This document shows positions 27,008 through 35,811 of a stretch of 64,000 nucleotides of DNA, one piece after another. The position numbers were made by a program, and so were the translations under genes. How positions within the stretch are numbered: position 1 is the stretch's first letter; each line of letters begins with the position of its first letter. Source of the stretch: Armatimonadota bacterium. GTDB lineage: Bacteria > Armatimonadota > UBA5829. The stretch is from assembly GCA_023474015.1 (NCBI GenBank), contig JAMCYN010000092.1:1-64000 (forward strand), read 5' to 3'. The notes under the pieces are model-generated. The model had not been told where the DNA came from. It worked only from the letters and a program-made list of their open reading frames with translations, and did no database searches.

Positions 27008-27451
27008 TTGTTCTCAGGAGCATACGAGCATTCCGTAGATGATAAGGGACGCACGGTCATCCCGGCTCGCTTCCGACAGAAACTGGGGGAGAAGTTCGTG
27101 ATGACCAGAGGCCTGCACGGCTGCCTGTGGATATTCCCCGAGCGGACGTGGTCGACTGTTCAACAGAAACTGACGCCGAAATCGCTCTTGGACGATCGGG
27201 GAATCAAGCTGGAGCGATACTTCCTGGGGGCGGCTTGCGAGTGCGCGCCCGACAGGCAGGGGCGCGTGGCCATTCCGTCGATGCTTATGTCCCATGCCGG
27301 GATCAAGAGCGGCGAGAGCGTATGGGTGGTCGGGCTGACCGACAAAGTCGAAGTCTGGAGCCGCGCCAAGTGGGACGAGTTTAACGCGAGTCTAACGGAC
27401 GAAGTTATTGCGGGCCTTGGCAGGGAAGCCGAGATGCCGCAATACGGGTAA
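27008..27451 (+). CDS. mraZ: Transcriptional regulator MraZ
   Basis: DNA-binding regulator of the division and cell-wall (dcw) cluster. Two SpoVT/AbrB-like repeats: FSGAYEHSVDDKGRTVIPAR and the second with CECAPDRQGRVAIPSMLMSH; each contains the DxxGRxxIP signature. 147 residues, normal length. The TTG start at 27008 follows the previous TGA directly. Unusually, no rsmH, ftsL or pbp genes follow: the next gene is a convergent dedA, so here mraZ is separated from the dcw cluster. It probably autoregulates through the repeats at 26331-26360. Confidence 0.95.
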   Translation: MFSGAYEHSVDDKGRTVIPARFRQKLGEKFVMTRGLHGCLWIFPERTWSTVQQKLTPKSLLDDRGIKLERYFLGAACECAPDRQGRVAIPSMLMSHAGIKSGESVWVVGLTDKVEVWSRAKWDEFNASLTDEVIAGLGREAEMPQYG

Positions 27452-27477
27452 GGGATAAAGAAGCAGTAACCCGTAGG

Positions 27478-27509
27478 AACGGCGGAGGCACGGACGCCCC
27501 CGCCGTTTT
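27478..27509 (+). terminator. Rho-independent terminator candidate after mraZ
   Basis: AACGGCGG (27478-27485) pairs with CCGCCGTT (27500-27507), 14-base loop, followed by a short T run. Confidence 0.65.
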
Positions 27510-27510
27510 C

Positions 27511-27598
27511 ATTGCAAATTGCAGAATGCAGAATGCAGATTGACCTATGATTGATAGGTCCCTTCATTCTGCATTCTGCAATCATCATTCTGCAATTC
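27511..27598. repeat. Family A palindromic element, copy 4
   Basis: ATTGCAAATTGCAGAATGCA and GAATGCAGATTGACCTATG on the left; CTTCATTCTGCATTCTGCAA and CATCATTCTGCAATTCCC on the right. The centre reads GATAGGTCCCTTC. It lies between convergent mraZ and dedA. Confidence 0.85.
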
Positions 27599-27602
27599 CC
27601 TT

Positions 27603-28247
27603 CTATTCCCTCTTCGCCGCCTGATACTCCCTCTCGCCCTTGATATGGTGCCAGATATACAGCGCGATCAGCACCGCGAAGACGGCGATGATCACTGCGT
27701 CCGCGCCATGGAAGTAGCCCTTAAGGCGCGTATCCCACTGTTCGCCCAAGACCTTACCCAAATACGCCAGCGCGAGGCACCACGGCAGCGAGCCGAGGAA
27801 CGTGTAGATGATGAATCTCCCGAAGCGCATCCCCGAGATGCCCGCCGGGAACGATATGAACGTCCGGACCACCGGCAAAAGCCTGCTGAAGAAGATCGCT
27901 GCGTCGCCGTGTCGCTTGAACCAGGCGTCGGCCTTGTCGAGGTCTCTCTCGCGGACCAGTATGAACCTGCCGTATCTCATCACAAACGGCCTGCCGCCAT
28001 ACTTGCCTGCCCAATAGGCGACCACCGAACCCCACACACACCCCAGCGCGCCCGCGACCCCCATCCACCAGATGCTGAACCGCGCCGGGTCCTTGTAGAC
28101 CAGGTATCCGCCGAATGGCATGATGATCTCGCTGGGCAAGGGTATGCAGGCGCTCTCGATGCCCATCATGATGACGATCCCGTAGTATCCGAGGTTGGTA
28201 ATGTTCGTCGTGACCCACAGGGTCACAGCCTTGATAATGGACTCCAA
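27603..28247 (-). CDS. dedA: DedA-family (VTT/SNARE-associated domain) membrane protein
   Basis: A 214-residue polytopic inner-membrane protein; DedA proteins act in membrane homeostasis, and some members flip undecaprenyl phosphate or phospholipids. GIESACIPLPSEIIMPFGGY holds the family Glu and Pro-Ser-Glu motif, and FFSRLLPVVRTFISFPAGIS carries the conserved FxRxxPxxRxxxxxxAG arginines. Start is a TTG at 28247 with AGGAGG six bases upstream. The last residues, AAKRE, border a family C remnant (TATTCCCTCTTC). Confidence 0.93.
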   Translation of the reverse strand: MESIIKAVTLWVTTNITNLGYYGIVIMMGIESACIPLPSEIIMPFGGYLVYKDPARFSIWWMGVAGALGCVWGSVVAYWAGKYGGRPFVMRYGRFILVRERDLDKADAWFKRHGDAAIFFSRLLPVVRTFISFPAGISGMRFGRFIIYTFLGSLPWCLALAYLGKVLGEQWDTRLKGYFHGADAVIIAVFAVLIALYIWHHIKGEREYQAAKRE

Positions 28248-28364
28248 CTAGCCCTCCTTAGCGTCGCTGCTCGCGCTATTATACCATGCCGAGAGCCTGA
28301 GACAGCGCTCCGCCGGAACGGTGCGCGCCTTAAGAAAACTGGTAATTTTCTTGCCCGATTCGGG

Positions 28365-28393
28365 TTTACAACTAACTGCCTGGACGGTATAAT
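28365..28393 (+). promoter_or_regulatory. Promoter of the PEP-CTERM-like gene
   Basis: TTTACA (28365-28370), 17-base spacer, TATAAT (28388-28393), about 50 bases before the start codon. Confidence 0.75.
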
Positions 28394-28444
28394 TGGCCTA
28401 AGAGGTAAGAGCTGATCAACGCAGCTCGTGGAGGAGTAAGAACA

Positions 28445-29500
28445 ATGTGTGTAGAAAAGAAACTAGCGCGAATATTGACCTTAATCGGAGTGTCGGCATG
28501 CTTACTCGCGGCAGGGGTTTCCGCCCAAGCCGCGGTAAACTTTAGCGTGTTCACCGATCCCCACCCATTGATGAGCGGTGGCACGATCAGCATCAGCTAT
28601 GCCGGTGATATGTTCGTCGGCTCGGTTCAGCGGGACGGCGCAAACGTCCTTTACTCGACTGATCTGAACGGCGGCAATGTCCAACTCTTTGCTCCGACGG
28701 CGGTCTTGGCGGCAAGCCCCGCTTCGGAACACTTCGTAGCCAGCTCTCTGGGCCTGGGAGGCTTTGCGAGCCGCGACATCTATGTGGCCTCCGGAACCGG
28801 CATCACCCACATCACTCACGACGGCTCCACTGTAACGCCGTTCGTGACGGGCCTGGCGGGCCATGTCCGAGGCATCTTGTTCGATCCGACGGGATCGTTC
28901 GGCTTCGACATGCTTATAACCACCAACACGGGACACGTCTACAGAGCAGACAGCCTCGGCGGCGTCAGCCTGCTGGCGTCGGTGGGTGAGGACACCGAGG
29001 GACTGGATGTTGCCCCGATAACTTTCGGCGCGTATGGCGGCCAGCTCATAGTGGCAAGCGAAGGCTCGGGCCTGCTCCGGGCGATCACCACCACTGGGGC
29101 CGTCACTGTGCTGAACCCCAATGCTCCGGTGCCGGGAGCGGAGATGCTGAGCTTCGTGCCGGCTAACCTTGGTTCGAGCGGCGACCCGGTGGAAGGCTTC
29201 TACGCCGCGAACTACACGCCAAACGTAATCAAGGCCGACACCAGCGAGTTCGCCGGGTATCTGGGCGACGCGATCATCACGGGTGAGTTCACTCACAACG
29301 TCCACCGCGTCCATTGGAACCCGGGTACCTCGCAATTCGAATACAGCGTAATCGGGCAGTTCCCAAACCAGCCGGAGGACGGCATATTCGTAACCGCCAA
29401 GCACATCAATCCGACGGTTCCGGAAGCCGGTTCGCTTATGTTGGGCGGGATGGGCCTCATCGGTCTGCTCCCCGTGCTGCGCAGGCACCGCTCCAAGTAG
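28445..29500 (+). CDS. Secreted beta-propeller-like protein with PEP-CTERM-like sorting tail
   Basis: 351 residues, GGAGGAG eight bases before the ATG. Signal peptide LTLIGVSACLLAAGVSAQAA (about residues 11-31). The central part repeats blocks such as DIYVASGTGITHITHDGSTV and LLRAITTTGAVTVLN, resembling an NHL/WD-like propeller. The C-terminus, VPEAGSLMLGGMGLIGLL then RRHRSK, has the PEP-CTERM layout of short motif, hydrophobic helix and basic tail, with VPEA instead of VPEP. PEP-CTERM proteins are sorted by exosortase; no exosortase gene is in the window. Monocistronic: it has its own promoter and a strong terminator. Confidence 0.85.
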   Translation: MCVEKKLARILTLIGVSACLLAAGVSAQAAVNFSVFTDPHPLMSGGTISISYAGDMFVGSVQRDGANVLYSTDLNGGNVQLFAPTAVLAASPASEHFVASSLGLGGFASRDIYVASGTGITHITHDGSTVTPFVTGLAGHVRGILFDPTGSFGFDMLITTNTGHVYRADSLGGVSLLASVGEDTEGLDVAPITFGAYGGQLIVASEGSGLLRAITTTGAVTVLNPNAPVPGAEMLSFVPANLGSSGDPVEGFYAANYTPNVIKADTSEFAGYLGDAIITGEFTHNVHRVHWNPGTSQFEYSVIGQFPNQPEDGIFVTAKHINPTVPEAGSLMLGGMGLIGLLPVLRRHRSK

Positions 29501-29538
29501 CAACTGACTGTCAAATAAGGCGTCAAACAACGATCATC

Positions 29539-29564
29539 GGGCCACCTTCGGGTGGCCCTTTTTT
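29539..29564 (+). terminator. Strong rho-independent terminator
   Basis: GGGCCACC, loop TTCG, GGTGGCCC, then six T. A UUCG-type tetraloop on a perfect eight-pair stem. Confidence 0.95.
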
Positions 29565-29719
29565 GTTGCTTGAGTCGCGTGCGGCCATATCTAATAGGCA
29601 AGCACATAATACGACAGCCAGGCGACATGTCTTGACGCAGAGTGTTTGGTGTATGACCACGTCCGGGTAAAAAACGCCAGTTCGTCACGGCGCAGTAACA
29701 TATTGCTCACTCGCTAGGG

Positions 29720-29790
29720 AAAGGAGGTGTGCATTCTCGCAATCAACCAGGGAGCCAAGTCTGACTTCAGACCTCGGACCTCAGACTTCT
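29720..29790 (+). other. Orphan consensus SD and short repeat in the 313-bp gap 29501-29813
   Basis: AAAGGAGG at 29720-29727 is a near-perfect SD with no ATG, GTG or TTG at a normal distance after it. It is followed in frame by a tandem-like TCTGACTTCAGACCTCGGAC and CTCAGACTTC. The next gene has its own SD and ATG 80 bases later. The rest of the gap after the terminator shows nothing I recognise. Confidence 0.4.
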
Positions 29791-29813
29791 ATTCTCAAGG
29801 GAGGAATGATAAG

Positions 29814-30806
29814 ATGAAACGTTATGCCATGATGTTGTTTGCGCTCGCTGTCCTGCTGGCACTGAGTGCCGGTGCAAGCCATGCCGTCTATCCAGTGCCG
29901 GACGGCTGCCAGACTTTCAAGTTGCAGCAGGGTTGGGCCGGCCCGGGGATACCTGTGTGGTATATCGGCACCGACACCAGCGACATCCGGTTTGCCACTA
30001 CCCAACACCTGCGGCTCAGCCCTGACCTCAGAAGGGGGTTCTACGGCGCGGGAGTGGCCGCCATGTTCATTGTATGCGACCCACCCGCGAGCCAGGGCCC
30101 GATATTCGAGACGGTTCCAGGCAAGAGCCTCTATTCCGGGATTTGGCGGGTTCGCGAGGTCAAATGGATTGACCTGTCGGCAAGAGTCCCGCTCATCTCA
30201 ATCGGACAGATTCTCGCGCTCAAGGCTGCGGGCAAGCTGGATTACACGGAGACCGAGATTAGAGTGGACTTTCCGATAATAGCGGTTGGGCGACTTGGAT
30301 TCCCGGCCGATCCACCGTTCCAATACGTCGTGCCCCAGGCCAAGGACATAGACATAAAGAAGAAGACGGTGGTGCTGCCGTTCTGGAAAGTCTACTGCGC
30401 CGACAGCATCACGAAGTATATAAGCATCGAGCGGGTGATCATTCCCGACGCGGGCACCATGCAGCTCGCATTTGACTTGGGAGCCAACTACGCGCCGATG
30501 TTGCAGAAGTGGGGCAACTCGGCATTCCAGCTCGCGGGCACGCAGCGCTTCGCGGTGTTTGTCGGTCCTCAGCCGGTAAATCAGTACCCGGTAATAGAGA
30601 ACTGCCCGCCCGATTTTCCGACGTCCAATTCGGAATACACCCCGGTTGGCCGCCTCACCATAATCCAGCGCAACATCGCGCCGTGGACGGTCCTAAAGAC
30701 TCCGGACGTCATTAAGATGTACCTGCATACCGGCGGCCTGGTCGTCTTGGATGAGAAACAGTTCATCAACTGCCCGGTGGTCTGCTCCAACATGATTGCA
30801 CGCTGA
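29814..30806 (+). CDS. Secreted protein of unknown function
   Basis: 330 residues from the ATG at 29814 (GGGAGG eight bases upstream). A signal peptide, MKRYAMMLFALAVLLALSAG ending in ASHA, is followed by a single soluble region with no internal membrane helix. Several hydrophobic strands (FAVFVGPQPVNQYPVIENCP, GRLTIIQRNIAPWTVLKTPD) suggest a beta-sandwich. Four Cys occur near the C-terminus. I do not recognise the family. The upstream in-frame codons to 29727 are probably not translated. Confidence 0.75.
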   Translation: MKRYAMMLFALAVLLALSAGASHAVYPVPDGCQTFKLQQGWAGPGIPVWYIGTDTSDIRFATTQHLRLSPDLRRGFYGAGVAAMFIVCDPPASQGPIFETVPGKSLYSGIWRVREVKWIDLSARVPLISIGQILALKAAGKLDYTETEIRVDFPIIAVGRLGFPADPPFQYVVPQAKDIDIKKKTVVLPFWKVYCADSITKYISIERVIIPDAGTMQLAFDLGANYAPMLQKWGNSAFQLAGTQRFAVFVGPQPVNQYPVIENCPPDFPTSNSEYTPVGRLTIIQRNIAPWTVLKTPDVIKMYLHTGGLVVLDEKQFINCPVVCSNMIAR

Positions 30807-30852
30807 CGATGCGTCCGGCACGAATGGGCTTGACGTTGATGCACAGTGAGCC

Positions 30853-30887
30853 AATTGGGGTGGCGACCCCAGGTCGCCACCCCAATT
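30853..30887. terminator. Perfect 16-bp-armed hairpin between convergent genes
   Basis: AATTGGGGTGGCGACC, three-base loop, GGTCGCCACCCCAATT. It has no U tract but lies between two converging genes; the inner part matches hairpin K at 20527-20552. Confidence 0.6.
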
Positions 30888-30940
30888 CTGGTTACATCAG
30901 TGTCAGCATCGGCAGCGTGCTACCGATGCAACAGGACGCT

Positions 30941-31765
30941 TCAAGCGGGAATGCTCAACCAGGCTCCAAGATTGTCCACGGCCTTTCGAATGTCCTTGCT
31001 CTGCTGCTCACCACTGATCTCACGCTCGATGATCAGTTCCCCGGTGAAGCCGATCCTCTTGAGCTTTGCGATAAACTCAGGATATCGCACGAGACCTTCG
31101 CCGATTGGAACCTCCTTGCCAAGCTTGCTGCCATCCACCGGATACAGGCCATCCTTTGCGTGAATATTGCGCACATACTTGCCGAAGACATCGAGAGAGT
31201 CGATCGGATTGCCCTTGCCATACATAAGTAAGTTCGCCGGGTCGAGATTGATCCCCAGATTCGACGTTCCAACATCCTCAATGGTTCGAAGCAACACCAC
31301 CGGGGTCTCCTGGCCGGTCTCGAACCAGAAGCCGAGGCCGAGCTTCTCGCAATGTTGGGCCACCTCTCTTATGGCAGCCACCACTTTCGGGTAATCAGGA
31401 TCGGTCATATTTTCTGGTATGAAACCGCAGTGGGTAATTATCGCCGGCGCACCGATCCACACCGCGAAATCGGCCCATAACTTGAGCGCATCGATTCGCT
31501 GCCGACGATACTTCTCGGGGACCAACCCAAGCGTAATCGGTCCTTGCGTAAAGTTCCATTCGTGAGGACCGGGAAGATTCGCCCACAGCGCGCACACACT
31601 CACTCCCGATGCGGCTGAGTCGGACTTTACATTCTCCGCCACCTCGCGGGTCGCCAGAGACATATCTCCGCCACTTCCCAGTTGACAGACTGTCAGGCCG
31701 AATTGCCGCACCTGTTCAAAGCATTTCCCGTTATTTCTTAGCCCCTGGAAAACTCCTATTTTCAC
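30941..31765 (-). CDS. Sugar phosphate isomerase/epimerase, TIM-barrel (AP endonuclease 2-like)
   Basis: A 274-residue xylose-isomerase-like TIM barrel. ITHCGFIPEN, FWFETGQETPVVLLR, GINLDPANLLMYG, NIHAKDG and the C-terminal ELIIEREISG supply the His, Glu and Asp metal ligands in family order, so it is likely active. Substrate unknown; relatives act on keto sugars or inositol derivatives. It lies six bases downstream of a Gfo/Idh/MocA oxidoreductase gene, a common pairing in carbohydrate or inositol catabolism. Confidence 0.9.
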   Translation of the reverse strand: MKIGVFQGLRNNGKCFEQVRQFGLTVCQLGSGGDMSLATREVAENVKSDSAASGVSVCALWANLPGPHEWNFTQGPITLGLVPEKYRRQRIDALKLWADFAVWIGAPAIITHCGFIPENMTDPDYPKVVAAIREVAQHCEKLGLGFWFETGQETPVVLLRTIEDVGTSNLGINLDPANLLMYGKGNPIDSLDVFGKYVRNIHAKDGLYPVDGSKLGKEVPIGEGLVRYPEFIAKLKRIGFTGELIIEREISGEQQSKDIRKAVDNLGAWLSIPA

Positions 31766-31771
31766 TGCAAG

Positions 31772-32752
31772 CTAACCCCTTTCTGTTGATTTGCTTATGA
31801 TCGCCTTTTCTGCCATTGCCAGCACTATGCCATCCAGGCTGCTCTCGGCTGAGCATGCCTCGTTGGTTCGCTCGCCGGCAACACTCTCGATGAAGTATCT
31901 CATCTCGCCGACATAGGCGGACTCGTGTGTCAACTCTATCACTTCTTCGGCCTCTTTGCCAAATCGCCTGACGTGTATACCATCCGTGAGTCGATAATCT
32001 ACAGTGGCATCCTCAAACATCGCCCTAAAACTCATCGTGAACCCGGATGCGTTCATCGCGCTGCCCCGAATAGTGACGACCGGCCCATTATTGTACTGCC
32101 AGACAGCAGTGACATTATCGATCCCCCCAGTCCCGCCGACTCTGCCCGCGGCGAAAAGGTCATCGGGTTTACCCAGCGCCATCCGGGCCCAGTCTACATC
32201 GTGTATATGTAGATCGAACAGTGCCCCACCCGAACGCTTAGGGTCAGCGAACCAACCACTCCATTTGCCTCCCACGCGCTCCATATCCAACGAATAAAAC
32301 TCGCCAAATCGGCGGTCGCGCATGCAGTCATATAGATACTTGTACTCCGGCCAGAACCGGATGCACTGACCGATCATAAGCTGGCGATTATTCTTATCGC
32401 GCGCCGAAATCATGCTCTCGCAGTCCTCGACACTCAGTGCCATTGGTTTTTCGCAAAAAACATGGCAGCCCGCATCGAGCGCCATTACACTGTGTCGGGC
32501 ATGCAAATCGGTAGGTGTCGCCACAACGACAATATCCAGGTTCTCCCGAGCAAGCATGTCCCGGATATCAGTGTAATGAGCCAGGCAGCTATCGTCCAAA
32601 GGTTTCGAGGTGCCTGCCAGATCGAGCGGCGCCTTTAGCGCGGATAGTTCTATATCGCATATAGCCTGAAGGCTCACGTTATCGAATTGCGCCAAGTTTG
32701 CCGCATGTGCGCGGCCCAGTGACCCAAACCCGCATATTCCGACTTTCAACAT
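31772..32752 (-). CDS. Gfo/Idh/MocA-family NAD(P)-dependent oxidoreductase
   Basis: 326 residues. KVGICGFGSLGRAHAANLAQ is the Rossmann nucleotide loop (GxGxxG-like), HVFCEKPMAL contains the EKP catalytic Lys motif, and GGALFDLHIHDVDWARMALG has the C-terminal His and Asp typical of the family. It oxidises or reduces a sugar, inositol or similar polyol; the substrate cannot be read. Probably an operon with the TIM-barrel isomerase just downstream. The 106-base gap to ppdK contains a weak CTGGGG/CCCCAG hairpin but no gene. Confidence 0.93.
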   Translation of the reverse strand: MLKVGICGFGSLGRAHAANLAQFDNVSLQAICDIELSALKAPLDLAGTSKPLDDSCLAHYTDIRDMLARENLDIVVVATPTDLHARHSVMALDAGCHVFCEKPMALSVEDCESMISARDKNNRQLMIGQCIRFWPEYKYLYDCMRDRRFGEFYSLDMERVGGKWSGWFADPKRSGGALFDLHIHDVDWARMALGKPDDLFAAGRVGGTGGIDNVTAVWQYNNGPVVTIRGSAMNASGFTMSFRAMFEDATVDYRLTDGIHVRRFGKEAEEVIELTHESAYVGEMRYFIESVAGERTNEACSAESSLDGIVLAMAEKAIISKSTERG

Positions 32753-32858
32753 CTACAGTCTCCTTCAAGACCCTGAATTCTGGGGCCCCCAGCAGAACGT
32801 TCCGCCGGGAGCCGCTAGCCATCGATCTATCTCTGGCCATCAATCCATCAGGCCAGAC

Positions 32859-35537
32859 TTACTTATCTCTTACAACGCCCTTCCCCTGCCCCTCGATAAC
32901 CGCCTGGGCGGCGGCGAGGCGGGCGACGGGGATTCGGCGGGGGGAGCAGGATACGTAGTTCAGGCCGAGTCTGTGGCAGAACTTCACGCTCTCCGGCTCA
33001 CCACCGTGCTCACCGCAGATTCCGATCTTGATATTCGGATTGACTGCCCTGGCATCGTCCACGCAGATCTTCATCATCCTGCCGATGCCCTTCTGGTCGA
33101 TGGTCTCGGTCGGGTCGGTCTTGAAAATCTGCTTGTCGATGTAGACCGGCAGGAACTTGCCGGCGTCGTCGCGGGAGATGCCGTAGCCCATCTGAGTGAG
33201 GTCGTTGGTGCCGAAGCTGAAGAACTGAGCTTCCTTGGCGATCTCGTCGGCGGTCAGCGCCGCGCGCGGAATCTCGATCATGGTGCCGATCATATAATCG
33301 ACCGTGACCCCCTCGGCCTCCATTGTCTTCTCGGCGATGGGGATTAGCTGGTCCTTAAGATAGGTGAGCTCGTTGACGGTGCCGATGAGCGGGATCATAA
33401 TCTCGGGGTGGACGTCCGTGCCCGACTTCTTGACCTCACACGCGGCGCCGATTATCGCGGCCACCTGCATATTCACGATTCCCGGGAAGTAGATCGACAG
33501 GCGGCAGCCCCTTAGGCCCAGCATCGGGTTCTGCTCGTGCATCTCGTGGACCTTTGAAAGCAGCCTGCGCTTCTCGGGCAGGATGGGGTCGTTGGGGTCC
33601 CTGCACTCGATCTTGAATACCTCGATTTCGAGGTCAAGAAGCGGCGGGAGGAACTCATGCAGCGGCGGGTCGATAAGCCTGATGGTGACCGGCCGGCCGC
33701 CCATCGCCTTGAATATGCCCACGAAGTCCGCGCGCTGCATCGGAAGAAGCCTGGCGAGCGCCTCGTCGCGGGTCGCGTCGTCCTCCGCAAGGATCATGTT
33801 TCGCACCAGCGGCACGCGGTCGGAACCGAGGAACATATGCTCCGTCCGGCAAAGGCCGATACCTTCTCCGCCGAGGTTCACCGCGTCGGTCGCGTGCTCG
33901 GGAGTATCGGCATTCGCGCGCACGCCCAGCTTGCGATATTCGTCGGCCCATGCCATAAAGACGCCGAAGTCGCCGGTCATGGTGGCCGGCTCGGTCTCCA
34001 GCGCCACGTCATAAACCAGGCCCAGCGTGCCGTCGATAGTGATGATTTCGCCTTCCTTGACCGTTACGCCGTTGACGCTGAACTTTCGCTCCGTTTCGTC
34101 GATCTTGAGCGCGCCGCAACCGCAGACGGTCGGTATGCCATACTGTCGGGCAACCAGAGCCGCATGGCTCGTCCTGCCGCCAAGCGCGGTCAAAACACCC
34201 TTGGATGCAAGCATTCCGCCCAAGTCGTCCGGGTTGGTTTCCTTGCGAACCAGGATAACTTTCTCGCCCTTGCCTGCCATGAGGATAGCCGTTCGAGAAT
34301 CGAGGGCGACCTTGCCGCTTGCACCGCCGGGACCCGCATTGAGGCCCTTGGCTATGGGCTTGGCGTCGCCGGTGGTCTTGATTCTAGGATTGAGAAGCTG
34401 TTCGAGAGCCTCGGCCGGGACGCGGGTGAGGGCGTCTTCCTTGGAGATGCGCTTCTCATTCACCATATCGACCGCGATCTTCACCGCGGCGACGCCGGTG
34501 CGCTTGCCCGCGCGACACTGGAGGATGAAGAGTCTGCCCTTTTCGATGGTGAACTCGATGTCCTGCATGTCGCGGTAGTGGTCCTCGAGCCTTTGCGCGA
34601 TCTCGGCGAACTGCTTGTAGATCGACGGAAACTCGTTTTCGAGCTGGTCGATAGGCTCGGGGGTGCGCACGCCCGCGACTACGTCCTCGCCCTGGGCGTT
34701 CTTCAGGAACTCGCCGAAGAGCTTGTTGTCACCGGTGGCGGCGTTGCGGGTGAACGCGACGCCGGTGCCGCAGTCGTCACCCATATTGCCGAAAACCATC
34801 GTCTGGACGTTGACGGCGGTGCCGAGGTCGTGCGCGATCTTCTCCTTGTTGCGGTAGATGACCGCGCGCTCGTTGTTCCAGCTCTTGAACACCGCGCTGA
34901 TGGCGAGCCGAAGCTGCTCCATCGGATCGGTGGGGAAGTCCTTGCCGGTGACTTCCTTGAAGTAGGCCTTATACTGCCCGACCAGTTCCTTGAGTCCGTC
35001 GGCGTCGACTTCCGTATCGACCTCGGCGCCTTTCTTCTCCTTGAGGGCGTCGAAGATAACTTCAAAGTTATGCTTCTTGAGTTTCGGATAATCGTCGGAA
35101 AGGACGATGTCCGAGAACATCATCAGGAACCGGCGGTAGGCATCGTAGGCGAATCGCTCGTTGCCGTTGGCGGCGATGATTCCCTTGAGGCTGTCTTCGT
35201 TAAGGCCGAGGTTCAGGACGGTGTCCATCATACCCGGCATCGAGAACTTCGCACCGGAGCGCACGGAGACGAGCAACGGATTGGTGGAATCGCCGAGCTT
35301 CTTGCCCATGTCCCTCTCGACATCGGCCAAAGCCGCTATAACATCTTCCCAGAGTCCGTCCGGGAGCTTGCCGAGCTTGGTGTAATCGTTACAGGTTTCG
35401 GTGGTGATAGTAAAGCCGGGGGGGACGGGCAGGCCGATATTGGTCATTTCGGCCAGGTTGGCGCCTTTGCCGCCGAGCAGGTCCTTCATAGTCGCGTTAC
35501 CCTCCCTAAACAGGTATACGCGCTTCTTGTCAGCCAT
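32859..35537 (-). CDS. ppdK: Pyruvate, phosphate dikinase
   Basis: Interconverts pyruvate + ATP + Pi with PEP + AMP + PPi. 892 residues, full length. The N-terminal ATP-grasp domain begins LFREGNATMKDLLGGKGANL and includes SVRSGAKFSMPGMMDTVLNL. The central swivelling domain carries the phospho-His in GGRTSHAALVARQYGIPTVC. The C-terminal PEP/pyruvate barrel ends in GICGEHGGEP with the catalytic Cys. A TATAAT on the minus strand at 35598-35603 may be the -10 box; I see no good -35. The acid-type motifs match bacterial PPDK rather than PEP synthase. Confidence 0.97.
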   Translation of the reverse strand: MADKKRVYLFREGNATMKDLLGGKGANLAEMTNIGLPVPPGFTITTETCNDYTKLGKLPDGLWEDVIAALADVERDMGKKLGDSTNPLLVSVRSGAKFSMPGMMDTVLNLGLNEDSLKGIIAANGNERFAYDAYRRFLMMFSDIVLSDDYPKLKKHNFEVIFDALKEKKGAEVDTEVDADGLKELVGQYKAYFKEVTGKDFPTDPMEQLRLAISAVFKSWNNERAVIYRNKEKIAHDLGTAVNVQTMVFGNMGDDCGTGVAFTRNAATGDNKLFGEFLKNAQGEDVVAGVRTPEPIDQLENEFPSIYKQFAEIAQRLEDHYRDMQDIEFTIEKGRLFILQCRAGKRTGVAAVKIAVDMVNEKRISKEDALTRVPAEALEQLLNPRIKTTGDAKPIAKGLNAGPGGASGKVALDSRTAILMAGKGEKVILVRKETNPDDLGGMLASKGVLTALGGRTSHAALVARQYGIPTVCGCGALKIDETERKFSVNGVTVKEGEIITIDGTLGLVYDVALETEPATMTGDFGVFMAWADEYRKLGVRANADTPEHATDAVNLGGEGIGLCRTEHMFLGSDRVPLVRNMILAEDDATRDEALARLLPMQRADFVGIFKAMGGRPVTIRLIDPPLHEFLPPLLDLEIEVFKIECRDPNDPILPEKRRLLSKVHEMHEQNPMLGLRGCRLSIYFPGIVNMQVAAIIGAACEVKKSGTDVHPEIMIPLIGTVNELTYLKDQLIPIAEKTMEAEGVTVDYMIGTMIEIPRAALTADEIAKEAQFFSFGTNDLTQMGYGISRDDAGKFLPVYIDKQIFKTDPTETIDQKGIGRMMKICVDDARAVNPNIKIGICGEHGGEPESVKFCHRLGLNYVSCSPRRIPVARLAAAQAVIEGQGKGVVRDK

Positions 35538-35693
35538 TCAGTAATTCCTCCAATGTAACCAGTTGCTTAGATGCAGTACCAAATTTTCTACTTACTCATT
35601 ATACGGGATGAATCCTGCCAGGGACAGCGAGTCACGAAGATTTAAGAAAGGGCCGGTCGGATAGGGAGGAGTTCGGGCTGTTTGACTGCCACA

Positions 35694-35723
35694 TCGACAA
35701 CCACATCCTCGTTCCACTATAAT
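35694..35723 (+). promoter_or_regulatory. Promoter candidate for the FucI-like gene
   Basis: TCGACA (35694-35699), 18-base spacer, TATAAT (35718-35723), in the divergent region with ppdK. Confidence 0.55.
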
Positions 35724-35811
35724 CGTTCCTATGATCTTTTTCTTGCAGGAATCAGGCGAGCCCAAAGACAATTATCTTACATGAGGCAACAACCCCGACT
35801 GGAGGACTACA

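Noticed and set aside
33657..35558. 633-codon plus-strand ORF opposite ppdK
   Set aside because: It lies wholly antisense to a full-length PPDK with all motifs, has low-complexity Asp/Val/Arg composition typical of antisense of GC-rich codons, and no SD.
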